Origin: OFTM10 sp964196195
Lineage (GTDB): Bacteria > Actinomycetota > Acidimicrobiia > Acidimicrobiales > Aldehydirespiratoraceae
Direction of reading: 5' to 3'
Assembly: GCA_964196195.1 (NCBI GenBank)
Contig: CAXMSE010000045.1
Coordinates: 1-27,589, forward strand
Length of the DNA stretch: 27,589 nt
Shown: in pieces, positions 6,795 through 13,632 of the stretch
How the letters are laid out: every line of letters starts with the position of its first letter
How positions within the stretch are numbered: position 1 is the stretch's first letter
Notes under the pieces: generated by a model
What the model was told of the DNA's origin: nothing
The model's input: the letters and a program-made list of their open reading frames with translations, nothing else
The model's database searches: none
Position numbers and translations under genes: made by a program

Positions 6795-6855
6795 CGGGTC
6801 CATGGCCAAGCTGCACCGTCGAGTCCGACGGTACTGATCGCTCGCCGACCCTCAC

Positions 6856-8982
6856 ATGACACCTTCAGATCTCGACGACCCGCCCAACGACCACCCGCCA
6901 GATCATCACCACCCAGCTACTGACGATATTCATAGCGACCACCAGGACGGACATCGCGACCACGACAAGCACGCCGGTCACGACCCCGAGATGTTTCGCC
7001 GACTGTTCTGGTGGAACCTGCTGTTGGCGGTGCCTGTGCTCATCTTCTCCGCCCAGATCCAGGACTGGTTCGGCTATTCAATCACGGGCGCTCTAGCCGC
7101 ATGGGTAGCGCCCGTAATCGGCACCGCAGTGTACCTGTGGGGAGGAAAGCCCTTCCTCGCCGGCGGGGTCACAGAGGTACGCAACCGACAGCCCGGCATG
7201 ATGTTGCTGATCGCGCTGGCGATCACGGTGGCCTACGCATCCTCACTTGCGAACTCGATTGGCTGGGGCGACCTCGACTTCTGGTGGGAACTCGCTGCTC
7301 TGATCGTCGTCATGTTGCTCGGCCACTGGCAGGAGATGAAAGCAATCGGTCAAGCCCGAGGTGCGCTCGCCGCCCTCGCCGAACTGCTACCCGATACCGC
7401 CGAACGAGTCACTGCCGATGGCACCGAAGAAGTGGCCATCGCCGATCTCAGGATCGACGACATAGTGTTGGTCCGCCCCGGTGGCCGGGTACCCGCCGAC
7501 GGCATTGTCGCCGACGGCGGTGCTGCATTCGACGAATCCATGATCACCGGCGAATCCCGCCCAGCTCAGCGCGGCGAGGGCGATCGGGTCGTTGCCGGAA
7601 CCGTGTCGACTGACTCATCGGTCCGGGTTCGGGTCGACGCCATCGGCGACGACACCGCACTCGCAGGCATCCAGCGGCTAGTTGCCGACGCCCAATCGTC
7701 CCAGTCACGAACCCAGGTTCTCGCCGACCGAGCCGCCGCGGCGCTCTTCTACTTGGCCACCGCGTCCGCTATCGCCACACTGGTGATCTGGATCGCGCTG
7801 GGTGACGGCGCGGAAGGCATCATCCGCACCGTCACCGTTCTCGTTATCGCATGCCCCCATGCTCTCGGGCTGGCAATCCCGCTCGTCATCTCGATCTCAA
7901 CAGCAACCTCGGCTCAAGCGGGAATCCTCGTCAAGGACCGTCTCGCTCTCGAACGAATGCGAACAGTCGACGCAGTGCTGTTCGACAAGACCGGCACCCT
8001 CACCAAGGGCAACCATGGTGTGGTCGATCATGCTGCCATCGACGGATGGGTTCCCGACGAGATGCTGGCTCTCGCCGGCGCTGCCGAAGTGGAGAGCGAA
8101 CACCCCATCGCCAGAGCCATCGTCACCGCAGCGAAACGCAACGGCGCACTCCCCGCGGCGACCGATTTCGGCGCCCTGACAGGCCGTGGAGTTCAAGCAA
8201 GCATCGACGGGCGCACTGTGGCGGTCGGTGGTCCCCGGCTGCTGGAGTATCTCGGCCTCGACGAACCAGCAGCCTTGAAGCCGACCACCCAACACTGGCG
8301 CAAACTGGGAGGATCGGTGCTCTATGTTCTCCGCGACAACGAGGTGATCGGGGCTCTCACACTTGCAGATGAGATCCGACCCGAGTCCAAGATCGCCGTC
8401 GATGCGCTCCACCAACGAGGCAAGCGGGTTATTTTGATCACCGGCGACGCCCAGCAGGTCGCGGACGGCGTCGCCGAAGAGCTAGGCATCGACGAAGTGT
8501 TCGCCGAGGTCCTCCCCCATGACAAGGACTCGAAAGTCGCCGAGCTCCAAGCCAGAGGGCTCACAGTCGCAATGGTCGGTGACGGGGTCAATGACGCTCC
8601 TGCCCTCGCCCGAGCCGATGTCGGCATCGCCATCGGCGCTGGCACCGACGTCGCAATCGAATCCGCCGGCGTGGTCCTTGCCTCGAGCGACCCCCGCAGC
8701 GTCATCGGCGTGATCGACCTCTCCAAGGCCACCTACGCCAAGATGATCCAGAACCTGGTGTGGGCCAGCGGCTACAACCTGCTGGCCATTCCGATCGCGG
8801 CCGGCGTGTTCACGTTCGCCGGAGTCAACCTTCCTCCCGCAGCCGCGGCGCTGGCCATGAGCGCGTCGACGATCATCGTCGCCGCCAACGCTCAACTCCT
8901 ACGCCGGCTCGACCTCCGGCCCGAGCCTCTCGCCGAAATAGCAACTCCAACCAGAGACGAAGAGCATCATGCGCATCGGTGA
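6856..8982 (+). CDS. CopB-type heavy-metal P1B ATPase
   Basis: A 708-residue metal-exporting P-type ATPase. The N-terminus (1-42) is rich in His and Asp (10 His) instead of carrying CxxC domains. The order of motifs is actuator TGES (231-234), transmembrane CPH (333-335, IACPHALGLAIPL), phosphorylation DKTGT (Asp377), HP (416-417), hinge GDGVND (575-580), then helix motifs SGYNLLAIP (638-646) and MSAST (668-672). CPH plus a His-rich start places it in the P1B-3 (CopB) group, associated with copper and possibly other metals. No strong ribosome site precedes ATG 6856. The merR gene overlaps its 3' end by 14 bases. Expression should follow the MerR-type promoter at 6764. Confidence 0.92.
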   Translation: MTPSDLDDPPNDHPPDHHHPATDDIHSDHQDGHRDHDKHAGHDPEMFRRLFWWNLLLAVPVLIFSAQIQDWFGYSITGALAAWVAPVIGTAVYLWGGKPFLAGGVTEVRNRQPGMMLLIALAITVAYASSLANSIGWGDLDFWWELAALIVVMLLGHWQEMKAIGQARGALAALAELLPDTAERVTADGTEEVAIADLRIDDIVLVRPGGRVPADGIVADGGAAFDESMITGESRPAQRGEGDRVVAGTVSTDSSVRVRVDAIGDDTALAGIQRLVADAQSSQSRTQVLADRAAAALFYLATASAIATLVIWIALGDGAEGIIRTVTVLVIACPHALGLAIPLVISISTATSAQAGILVKDRLALERMRTVDAVLFDKTGTLTKGNHGVVDHAAIDGWVPDEMLALAGAAEVESEHPIARAIVTAAKRNGALPAATDFGALTGRGVQASIDGRTVAVGGPRLLEYLGLDEPAALKPTTQHWRKLGGSVLYVLRDNEVIGALTLADEIRPESKIAVDALHQRGKRVILITGDAQQVADGVAEELGIDEVFAEVLPHDKDSKVAELQARGLTVAMVGDGVNDAPALARADVGIAIGAGTDVAIESAGVVLASSDPRSVIGVIDLSKATYAKMIQNLVWASGYNLLAIPIAAGVFTFAGVNLPPAAAALAMSASTIIVAANAQLLRRLDLRPEPLAEIATPTRDEEHHAHR

Positions 8983-9385
8983 ACTCGCAGAACGCATGAA
9001 CCTCAACCCGAGGACGATCCGCTACTACGAATCCATTGGCTTGATGCATGAACCCGACCGAACACCGTCGGGGTACCGCGACTACGACACCGACGCTCTC
9101 GAGCGACTTCGATTCATCCGCAACAGCCAGGCCAGCGGACTCACCCTTTCGGAAATCCAATCGGTGCTCGAACTCAAAGATTCCGGCGCCCAAAGCTGCC
9201 ACCACACGACATCACTCCTCACCGAGCACCTCGTCGACATCGACGCCCAGATCGAACGGCTCCGGGCGGCCCGCGTTCAACTCGCCGACCTAGCCAAACG
9301 AGCTAATCAACTCGACCCTGCCGAGTGCACCGACCCGAACCGATGCCAGGTCATCGACTCCAGTCGCCACACATCCATGCAGTAA
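8969..9385 (+). CDS. MerR-family metal-responsive regulator
   Basis: A 138-residue regulator with the typical start MRIGELAERMNLNPRTIRYYESIGL (winged helix-turn-helix 1-70), dimerisation helix (about 80-112) and C-terminal metal loop. Cys77 aligns with the cysteine that marks sensors of divalent metals (MerR Cys82, ZntR Cys79); copper-sensing CueR has Ser there. Cys120 and Cys126 (ECTDPNRC) would complete the site. It overlaps the ATPase gene by 14 bases and so is co-expressed with it. It most likely activates the promoter at 6764. The metal could therefore be Zn, Cd, Pb or Hg instead of, or besides, copper. Confidence 0.88.
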   Translation: MRIGELAERMNLNPRTIRYYESIGLMHEPDRTPSGYRDYDTDALERLRFIRNSQASGLTLSEIQSVLELKDSGAQSCHHTTSLLTEHLVDIDAQIERLRAARVQLADLAKRANQLDPAECTDPNRCQVIDSSRHTSMQ

Positions 9386-9432
9386 CCATCGAGCCACTAC
9401 GAACTCCAGAACGATGAAGAACTCATGGTGAC

Positions 9433-9456
9433 CTGTGGGTTCCGAAAATTGTGTCG
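9433..9456 (+). repeat. Left terminal inverted repeat of the IS remnant
   Basis: The repeat begins CTGTGGGTTCCG and ends TTGTGTCG. It pairs with 9977-10000 with three mismatches (positions 9, 13 and 17 of the repeat). Confidence 0.75.
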
Positions 9457-9515
9457 TGGTGGCTGACCAGGGCAAACGGCTGCGATCGTGATGCCTCCTG
9501 TATCTCATCTTCTAG

Positions 9516-10006
9516 CGTCTGATCGCCGGTCTGACTCGCCTTGCTGTGCGTTCTGTCCGTGTCGAGGACCTCGAGATCGTCGTCTTGCGCCATCAGCTCG
9601 AAGTCCTGCGCCGACAGATCGACCGCCCCGTTCGTCGGCGCGTTCGGACGAGGTCTTTCGAACCGACGGAATGAAGACCTGTAAGACCCCGATCCGCACA
9701 CCGGTGGCCAACAGCTTCGCCAAGCGCTGGATCGGGACGCTACGTCGCGAGCTACCGGACCGGGCCATCATCTGGAGCCGGCGCCAGCTCGAAAGACTCG
9801 TGGCCGAGTTCATCGACCGCTACAACACCCGCCTCCCCCAAAGGTCCCTGGACCTAGGACCACCACAACCCGGTGACCTGGAGCCGTCCAACGCTCACCC
9901 GCCCAGCCTGCACCTCGTCAGATCGCCGCGATGTGGCGGGCTCATCAACGAGTACCGAAACGCGCATGAGCAGGGACGACACAGTTTCCGGCACCCACAG
10001 GGTTGA
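9516..10006 (+). pseudogene. Integrase-core (DDE) transposase, deleted and frameshifted
   Basis: One frame (9516-9671) gives RLIAGLTRLAVRSVRVEDLEIVVLRHQLEVLRRQIDRP, the N-terminus of a common actinobacterial integrase-core transposase. A second frame, from about 9671, gives TPIRTPVANSFAKRWIGTLRREL, then IWSRRQLERLVAEFIDRYNTRLPQRSLD and the usual end GGLINEYRN. The centre, including the first two catalytic acids, is lost. At the third catalytic position the expected Glu of the FAERW motif is Lys (FAKRW). The protein cannot transpose. The family is of the IS3/IS481 type; I do not assign it further. Confidence 0.82.
9977..10000 (-). repeat. Right terminal inverted repeat of the IS remnant
   Basis: Read on the minus strand it begins CTGTGGGTGCCG and ends CTGTGTCG, matching the left end at 21 of 24 bases. 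The transposase reading frame runs through it to a TGA at 10004-10006. Confidence 0.75.
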
Positions 10007-10014
10007 CGTCAACC
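10001..10014. repeat. Perfect 14-bp palindrome abutting the IS end
   Basis: GGTTGACGTCAACC is self-complementary and starts at the base after the right repeat. It could be the chosen target site or an operator. It lies 61 bases beyond the stop of rsfS. Confidence 0.5.
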
Positions 10015-10075
10015 CCTTGGGCACACTCCAGACAGTCCAGGGTCGGAAGGTTTCATGGGGTCGGGCGACGCAGGA

Positions 10076-10462
10076 TCAGACTCCGGAGGCTTCGGGCCGA
10101 GGGCTCGGCTCCCATCCGACCCGCGGGCAATCGCCCCAAAGGCGTTCGAGCTGATAGAAGTCGCGCTGCTCCTGGCGGAACACATGAACGACGAAGCCGC
10201 CGTAATCCATCAGCACCCACTCGCGCCCCTCGATGCCTTCTACTCGCACGGGGGAAGGACCTCCGAGGCCCCTGAGGTTCTCCTCCACCGAGTCGACGAT
10301 CGCATGGACCTGACGCGAGCTGGGGCCGCTGGCGATCACGAAGTAGTCCGAGACCGCGAACACATCGCCCACGTCGATGATGAGGGTGTCGGTGGCCTTC
10401 AGGTCGTCGGCGGCAACGGCCGCGCAACGTGCCCAGTGCAACAGCTCGTCGGTTTCGTTCAC
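10076..10462 (-). CDS. rsfS: Ribosome silencing factor RsfS
   Basis: A 128-residue protein of the RsfS/Iojap (DUF143) family, which binds L14 on the large ribosomal subunit and blocks joining when nutrients run low. The family core is visible: TDTLIIDVGDVFAVSDYFVIASGPSSRQVHAIVDSVEE, then GIEGREWVLMDYGGFVVHVFRQEQRDFYQLERLWGDC. The GTG at 10462 is chosen because it overlaps the stop of the upstream gene (GTGA, 10459-10462) and has GGGAG five bases before it; an in-frame TTG at 10474 is less likely. It is last in nadD - LCP-like - rsfS, a normal actinobacterial order. The IS remnant stands just downstream. Confidence 0.92.
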   Translation of the reverse strand: MNETDELLHWARCAAVAADDLKATDTLIIDVGDVFAVSDYFVIASGPSSRQVHAIVDSVEENLRGLGGPSPVRVEGIEGREWVLMDYGGFVVHVFRQEQRDFYQLERLWGDCPRVGWEPSPRPEASGV

Positions 10463-11736
10463 GGCATCTCCCAATCGGCACCGACGACAACTGTGAGGTC
10501 GACCGGTAGATCCAGATCCTCGACGAACTCCACCGAGGCGCCGATCGACGCGGCGAGCTCCTCGGCAATCCCCTGATCAGCGGCTTGATGGTAAAGGACA
10601 ACGGACCGTTCGACACCGAATTCTGAAGCGTTGCCGATCACAGCCACCTCCACGCCGATGTCGATGAGCGAGTCGAGCGCACTGTCACGCCGGGCTGGAT
10701 CGTCGGTGCCGTTGAGCAGCCTGATTCGCGGAAGGGTGGCATCGGGCGGCGAAATCGGGAGGGGAACCATTCGCCGCGCCAGCTCCGCAAGCCACGCCCT
10801 GTGGGTCTCGTCCATCTGGTACAGGGGACGTTCGTCATCGAAAAAGACCGGTTCGGCCGGAACGAGCACGACATCCACTGACCCACCACCGAAAGCGCGC
10901 AGGTAGGGCGACACCCCGGTGTCGAAGACCATCGCCGCGCTCAGAAGATCGTCGGCGCGGCTGATCTCTCGCACCCAACCGACCCACAAGTCGAGCTGGC
11001 GCTCGTTGCGGTTGGCATCGGGCTCGTTGGGATTGAGGAAGGCGTACACCTCCGCCGCCACCAACCCGTCGAGCTCCTTTTGGCCACGAGACAGCCAGAG
11101 CTCCGTTTCGCCGTCGCCGGTCTCCTGACGAAGGTCGTCGACCAGACCGAAAGGGATCGGCTCGACCAGTGCCATCACCGCACCGAGCTGCCGTGTTGGG
11201 AACTCCGCCGTCTCCAGGAACCCGAACCCAAACATCGATGCCACGAGTTCCTCCACCAGCCCCATACCCCCCTCCTGATATGCATCAGCGAGGGTGACCG
11301 GCTCGATGTTGGGCACCAGATCACTCGTGATGAGGAGATCCGAGCTCACAAGGACAACCTGCCCGCCATCTTCGAGCAGGGTCTGGGCGAGCACCGTCAC
11401 TCCGATCAGCTCCTCGCCGTCGATGTGAGCCAGCAGCATCGTCGGAGTGGGATCGACGAATGCCTCGAAGCCGGGCTGGGCCGGATCAGTGATGATGTCG
11501 ACGAGTTCACCATCGGTGGACTCGAGGATCACCTTGGCCCCATGGCGCGCCAACAACACCACTGCCACACCCGCCGCGATCACGATCACGGGGAAGACGA
11601 AGCGCCAGAACGGATTTGCTTTCGGAGCGGGACGCCGTCTCCGCTGAAGCTGCTGAACGCCAGCCGCAGGGCTATCGACGAACTCCTCCAACCTCACTGA
11701 TTCCGATGGTTCGGAGGGCGAATCTACAGTGGTCAC
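10459..11736 (-). CDS. Divergent LytR/CpsA/Psr-like membrane protein
   Basis: A 425-residue protein with a cytoplasmic N-terminus ending in RRRR, one transmembrane helix (about 43-63, FWRFVFPVIVIAAGVAVVLLA) and a long outer part. The region after the helix (PTMLLAHIDGEELIGVTVLAQTL...VVLVSSDLLI) resembles an LCP domain, but the catalytic IPRD-type arginine/aspartate signature is not seen. The C-terminal about 95 residues (IRLLNGTDDPARRDSALDSLIDIGVEVAVIG...) match a LytR C-terminal domain. LCP enzymes attach polymers to peptidoglycan; this one may be an inactive or specialised member. The GTG overlaps the nadD stop (GTGA, 11733-11736). An LCP gene between nadD and rsfS is common in actinobacteria. 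Confidence 0.75.
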   Translation of the reverse strand: MTTVDSPSEPSESVRLEEFVDSPAAGVQQLQRRRRPAPKANPFWRFVFPVIVIAAGVAVVLLARHGAKVILESTDGELVDIITDPAQPGFEAFVDPTPTMLLAHIDGEELIGVTVLAQTLLEDGGQVVLVSSDLLITSDLVPNIEPVTLADAYQEGGMGLVEELVASMFGFGFLETAEFPTRQLGAVMALVEPIPFGLVDDLRQETGDGETELWLSRGQKELDGLVAAEVYAFLNPNEPDANRNERQLDLWVGWVREISRADDLLSAAMVFDTGVSPYLRAFGGGSVDVVLVPAEPVFFDDERPLYQMDETHRAWLAELARRMVPLPISPPDATLPRIRLLNGTDDPARRDSALDSLIDIGVEVAVIGNASEFGVERSVVLYHQAADQGIAEELAASIGASVEFVEDLDLPVDLTVVVGADWEMP

Positions 11737-12335
11737 AGACCGCACCCATATATGCCGGCCCGGCGGACTGCATCCACTGTTTCGCGCGGCATCAGGGCCT
11801 CCACCGGACGCCCATCGGCGAAGCGGGCACGAAGATCGCTGGACGAGATCTCGAGGGCGGGCACGTCGATCACCCGGTGGGGCCAGCCCTCGGGGGGTCT
11901 GCCTCCCTGGCGCCCGCCACGATCGACGACAACGGTGGTGGCCAATGCCCGCACGGCCTCCGGGCGCTTCCATGTATCGAGCCCCATCGCAGCATCGCTA
12001 CCAACGAGAAGAAATAGCTCGGCGTGCGCCATGTCGGCACTCAGGGTTTCGAGCGTGTCGGCGGTGTAGCTCTCACCGCCCCTGTCGATCTCGACAGTGG
12101 ATACCTCGAGTCCCTCAATCCCGGCGATGGCAGTGCGGGTGAGCTCGAGACGAAGATCGGCCGGAGTCACCGACCCGACCGCACTCTTCTGCCATGGATC
12201 GTTAGCGACCACCAACAGCACGGTGTCGAGCCTCAGCTGATGACGAACCTCGAGCGCAATCGCGATGTGGCCATTGTGGGGGGGGTCGAAGGTGCCGCCG
12301 AACACACCAATTCCAAGTCGCGTTCTGCCCTGCAC
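11733..12335 (-). CDS. nadD: Nicotinate-nucleotide adenylyltransferase NadD
   Basis: A 200-residue enzyme that joins nicotinate mononucleotide and ATP to deamido-NAD in NAD synthesis. The nucleotidyltransferase signature GGTFDPPHNGH lies at residues 13-23. NDPWQK, a DTWKRPE segment and the second ATP motif ISSSDLRARF follow. GTG 12335 is chosen because GIGVFGGTFDP should begin about ten residues in; a GTG five codons upstream is equally open, and no ribosome site decides. It heads the nadD - LCP-like - rsfS operon through a four-base overlap. It is divergent from the sigma factor gene across about 280 bases holding paired palindromes. Confidence 0.9.
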   Translation of the reverse strand: MQGRTRLGIGVFGGTFDPPHNGHIAIALEVRHQLRLDTVLLVVANDPWQKSAVGSVTPADLRLELTRTAIAGIEGLEVSTVEIDRGGESYTADTLETLSADMAHAELFLLVGSDAAMGLDTWKRPEAVRALATTVVVDRGGRQGGRPPEGWPHRVIDVPALEISSSDLRARFADGRPVEALMPRETVDAVRRAGIYGCGL

Positions 12336-12432
12336 CGCAAGGAGTCTACGCACACGTCGACCCCGGTGGTCGTTGCCGGACGGAAGGCCACCGGAGGTGA
12401 AATCCGGCCGATATCCGATTCTGAACACGTTG

Positions 12433-12448
12433 CGTCACGAATGTGACG
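12433..12448. promoter_or_regulatory. Palindrome 1 between nadD and the sigma gene
   Basis: CGTCAC-GAAT-GTGACG is a perfect 6+4+6 inverted repeat. With the neighbouring palindrome it forms a run of four GTCA/TGAC half-sites, as for a regulator binding side by side. I do not recognise the operator. Confidence 0.5.
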
Positions 12449-12451
12449 GAT

Positions 12452-12467
12452 GTCATACACAAATGAC
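12452..12467. promoter_or_regulatory. Palindrome 2 between nadD and the sigma gene
   Basis: GTCAT-N6-ATGAC is a 5+6+5 inverted repeat whose left arm starts four bases after palindrome 1 ends. Another short palindrome, TACATGTA, lies at 12482-12489. The remaining sequence up to 12617 shows no clear gene. Confidence 0.45.
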
Positions 12468-12617
12468 GGGACAAATGTGCGTACATGTAGTTCAATACAT
12501 CGGCTGGACCGGAGTGCGGCGCGCGTTCGCAGCAGCGAGCACACGGTACCTTGTCTTTCCCCCACTACCACCTAAATCGGGAATACCGCGTGTGCGGTGA
12601 CCGTTGAATGAGATGCC

Positions 12618-13457
12618 ATGAGTGATTCAGTAGGACAGTACCTGAACGAGATCGGGGCGGTCGCGCTCCTCAATGCTCGAGAAGAGCGCGAGCTCAGCCA
12701 GATCATCGAGAAGGGCTTCGAAGCCCGTGCCCGAAAGGATGATGGCGAGAAAGGGCGTGAGCTCGACAAGGCCATCCGCGAGGCTGCCGCCGCGAAGGAC
12801 CGGTTCATCCGGGCCAACCTTCGCCTCGTGGTGAGCGTCGCCCGCCGCTATCCCCTGCCTCCCGGCATGGAGCTGCTCGACCTCATCCAAGAGGGCAACC
12901 TCGGCCTCGAACACGCAGTCGACAAGTTCGACTGGCGTAAGGGATTCAAGTTCTCCACCTACGCCACCTTCTGGATTCGTCAGGCCATCGGCCGTGCTCT
13001 CGACCAGAAGGCCAGCCTCGTGCGCTTGCCCGGCGACCGGTCGGCGAGCCTCCGTGCCGCTCTTCGTGCAGTGTCCGGCGACGGCGACGAACTCGATGAC
13101 GAGCACGCTCGCCTGCATCGGCTCACCACGCCCACCAGCCTCGATCGCACAATCGGCGACGACGACTCCAACGAGCTCGTCGACCTGCTCCCCGACTCCA
13201 ACCCTGGTCCCGAGATCGAGGTCATGGCACGCGCCGAGGAGGAGATGGTCACCGGCCTGCTCGACATCCTCGATCCCCGCGCCAAGTACGCCGTCGAACA
13301 GCGCTTCGGCCTTGGTGATGGCCGCAAGCGGTCCTACCGCGAAGTGGGCGAGGATCTCGGCGTCACCGCCGAAGCAGCCCGCCGGCTCGTAAAGCGTGCG
13401 ATCCACTCGGTGCGTGAGCATGCCTCGAGCATCGCCGACACAGTGGACGCGGCCTAA
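12618..13457 (+). CDS. Group-2-like sigma-70 factor
   Basis: A 279-residue sigma factor without region 1.1. Region 1.2 is VGQYLNEIGAVALLNAREERELSQ (5-28). Region 2 is RFIRANLRLVVSVARRYPLPPGMELLDLIQEGNLGLEHAVDKFDWRKGFKFSTYATFWIRQAIGRALDQ (62-130). Region 4 is DILDPRAKYAVEQRFGL...SYREVGEDLGVTAEAARRLVKRAI (216-262). Between the LP of region 3.0 and TSLD there are about 40 residues, roughly 15 fewer than usual, so sigma-3 is shortened. In region 2.4 the residue after RQAI is Gly where primary sigma factors have Thr. The helix binding -35 reads AEAARRL, unlike the primary RERIRQI. It is therefore probably an alternative, non-essential sigma of the SigB/HrdD kind. Strong hairpins follow the gene. 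Confidence 0.88.
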   Translation: MSDSVGQYLNEIGAVALLNAREERELSQIIEKGFEARARKDDGEKGRELDKAIREAAAAKDRFIRANLRLVVSVARRYPLPPGMELLDLIQEGNLGLEHAVDKFDWRKGFKFSTYATFWIRQAIGRALDQKASLVRLPGDRSASLRAALRAVSGDGDELDDEHARLHRLTTPTSLDRTIGDDDSNELVDLLPDSNPGPEIEVMARAEEEMVTGLLDILDPRAKYAVEQRFGLGDGRKRSYREVGEDLGVTAEAARRLVKRAIHSVREHASSIADTVDAA

Positions 13458-13480
13458 CCGCCCCTCGCCCAACAACCCGA

Positions 13481-13527
13481 TTTTCTGAGCACCCACGCGC
13501 GGTATCCGCGCCGCACTGCTCAGAAAA
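13481..13527. terminator. Nested hairpin after the sigma gene
   Basis: An outer 11-bp perfect stem (TTTTCTGAGCA at 13481-13491 with TGCTCAGAAAA at 13517-13527) encloses an inner perfect stem, GCGCGG-TAT-CCGCGC (13497-13511). The T and A runs are inside the outer stem, so it reads alike on both strands. It may act in termination, in RNA protection or as a protein site. Confidence 0.5.
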
Positions 13528-13541
13528 ACCCAGAACGCTTA

Positions 13542-13577
13542 CCGGAGTCCCGCCCTGTGCGGGACTCCGGCCGTTTT
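13542..13577 (+). terminator. Strong terminator-like hairpin
   Basis: A perfect 12-bp stem, CCGGAGTCCCGC (13542-13553) with GCGGGACTCCGG (13559-13570), has a five-base loop and is followed by CCGTTTT. It is a convincing intrinsic terminator for the sigma gene, about 85 bases after its stop. Confidence 0.75.
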
Positions 13578-13632
13578 CAGGTCTAGAGCCAATTCGGTTG
13601 GCAGACCTGTGCACAGCCTCCAGACTTGGTGG

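Larger units (their letters stand above)
9433..10000. mobile_element. Insertion-sequence remnant with terminal inverted repeats
   Basis: The element is bounded by 24-bp inverted repeats matching at 21 of 24 positions (9433-9456 and 9977-10000), with TG...CA just inside the ends. It is only 568 bp long, far too short for the intact transposase of this type. Its coding part joins an N-terminal and a C-terminal piece of an integrase-core transposase. No convincing target duplication flanks it. It sits at the border between the metal island and rsfS, and may mark how the island arrived. Confidence 0.8.

Noticed and set aside
6802..6837. An 11-codon open frame (MAKLHRRVRRY) between the MerR-type promoter and the ATPase start, possibly a leader peptide.
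   Set aside because: It has no ribosome binding site and no attenuator-like hairpins; such short frames arise easily by chance.
9427..10007. Target-site duplication around the IS remnant (GGTGAC on the left, GGTTGAC on the right).
   Set aside because: The two differ by an inserted base and can be matched only loosely, so I do not claim a duplication.
11264..11285. A TACCCCC run inside the LCP-like gene resembling the CsoR-type operator.
   Set aside because: The second half-site at the fixed spacing does not fit, and it lies within coding sequence.
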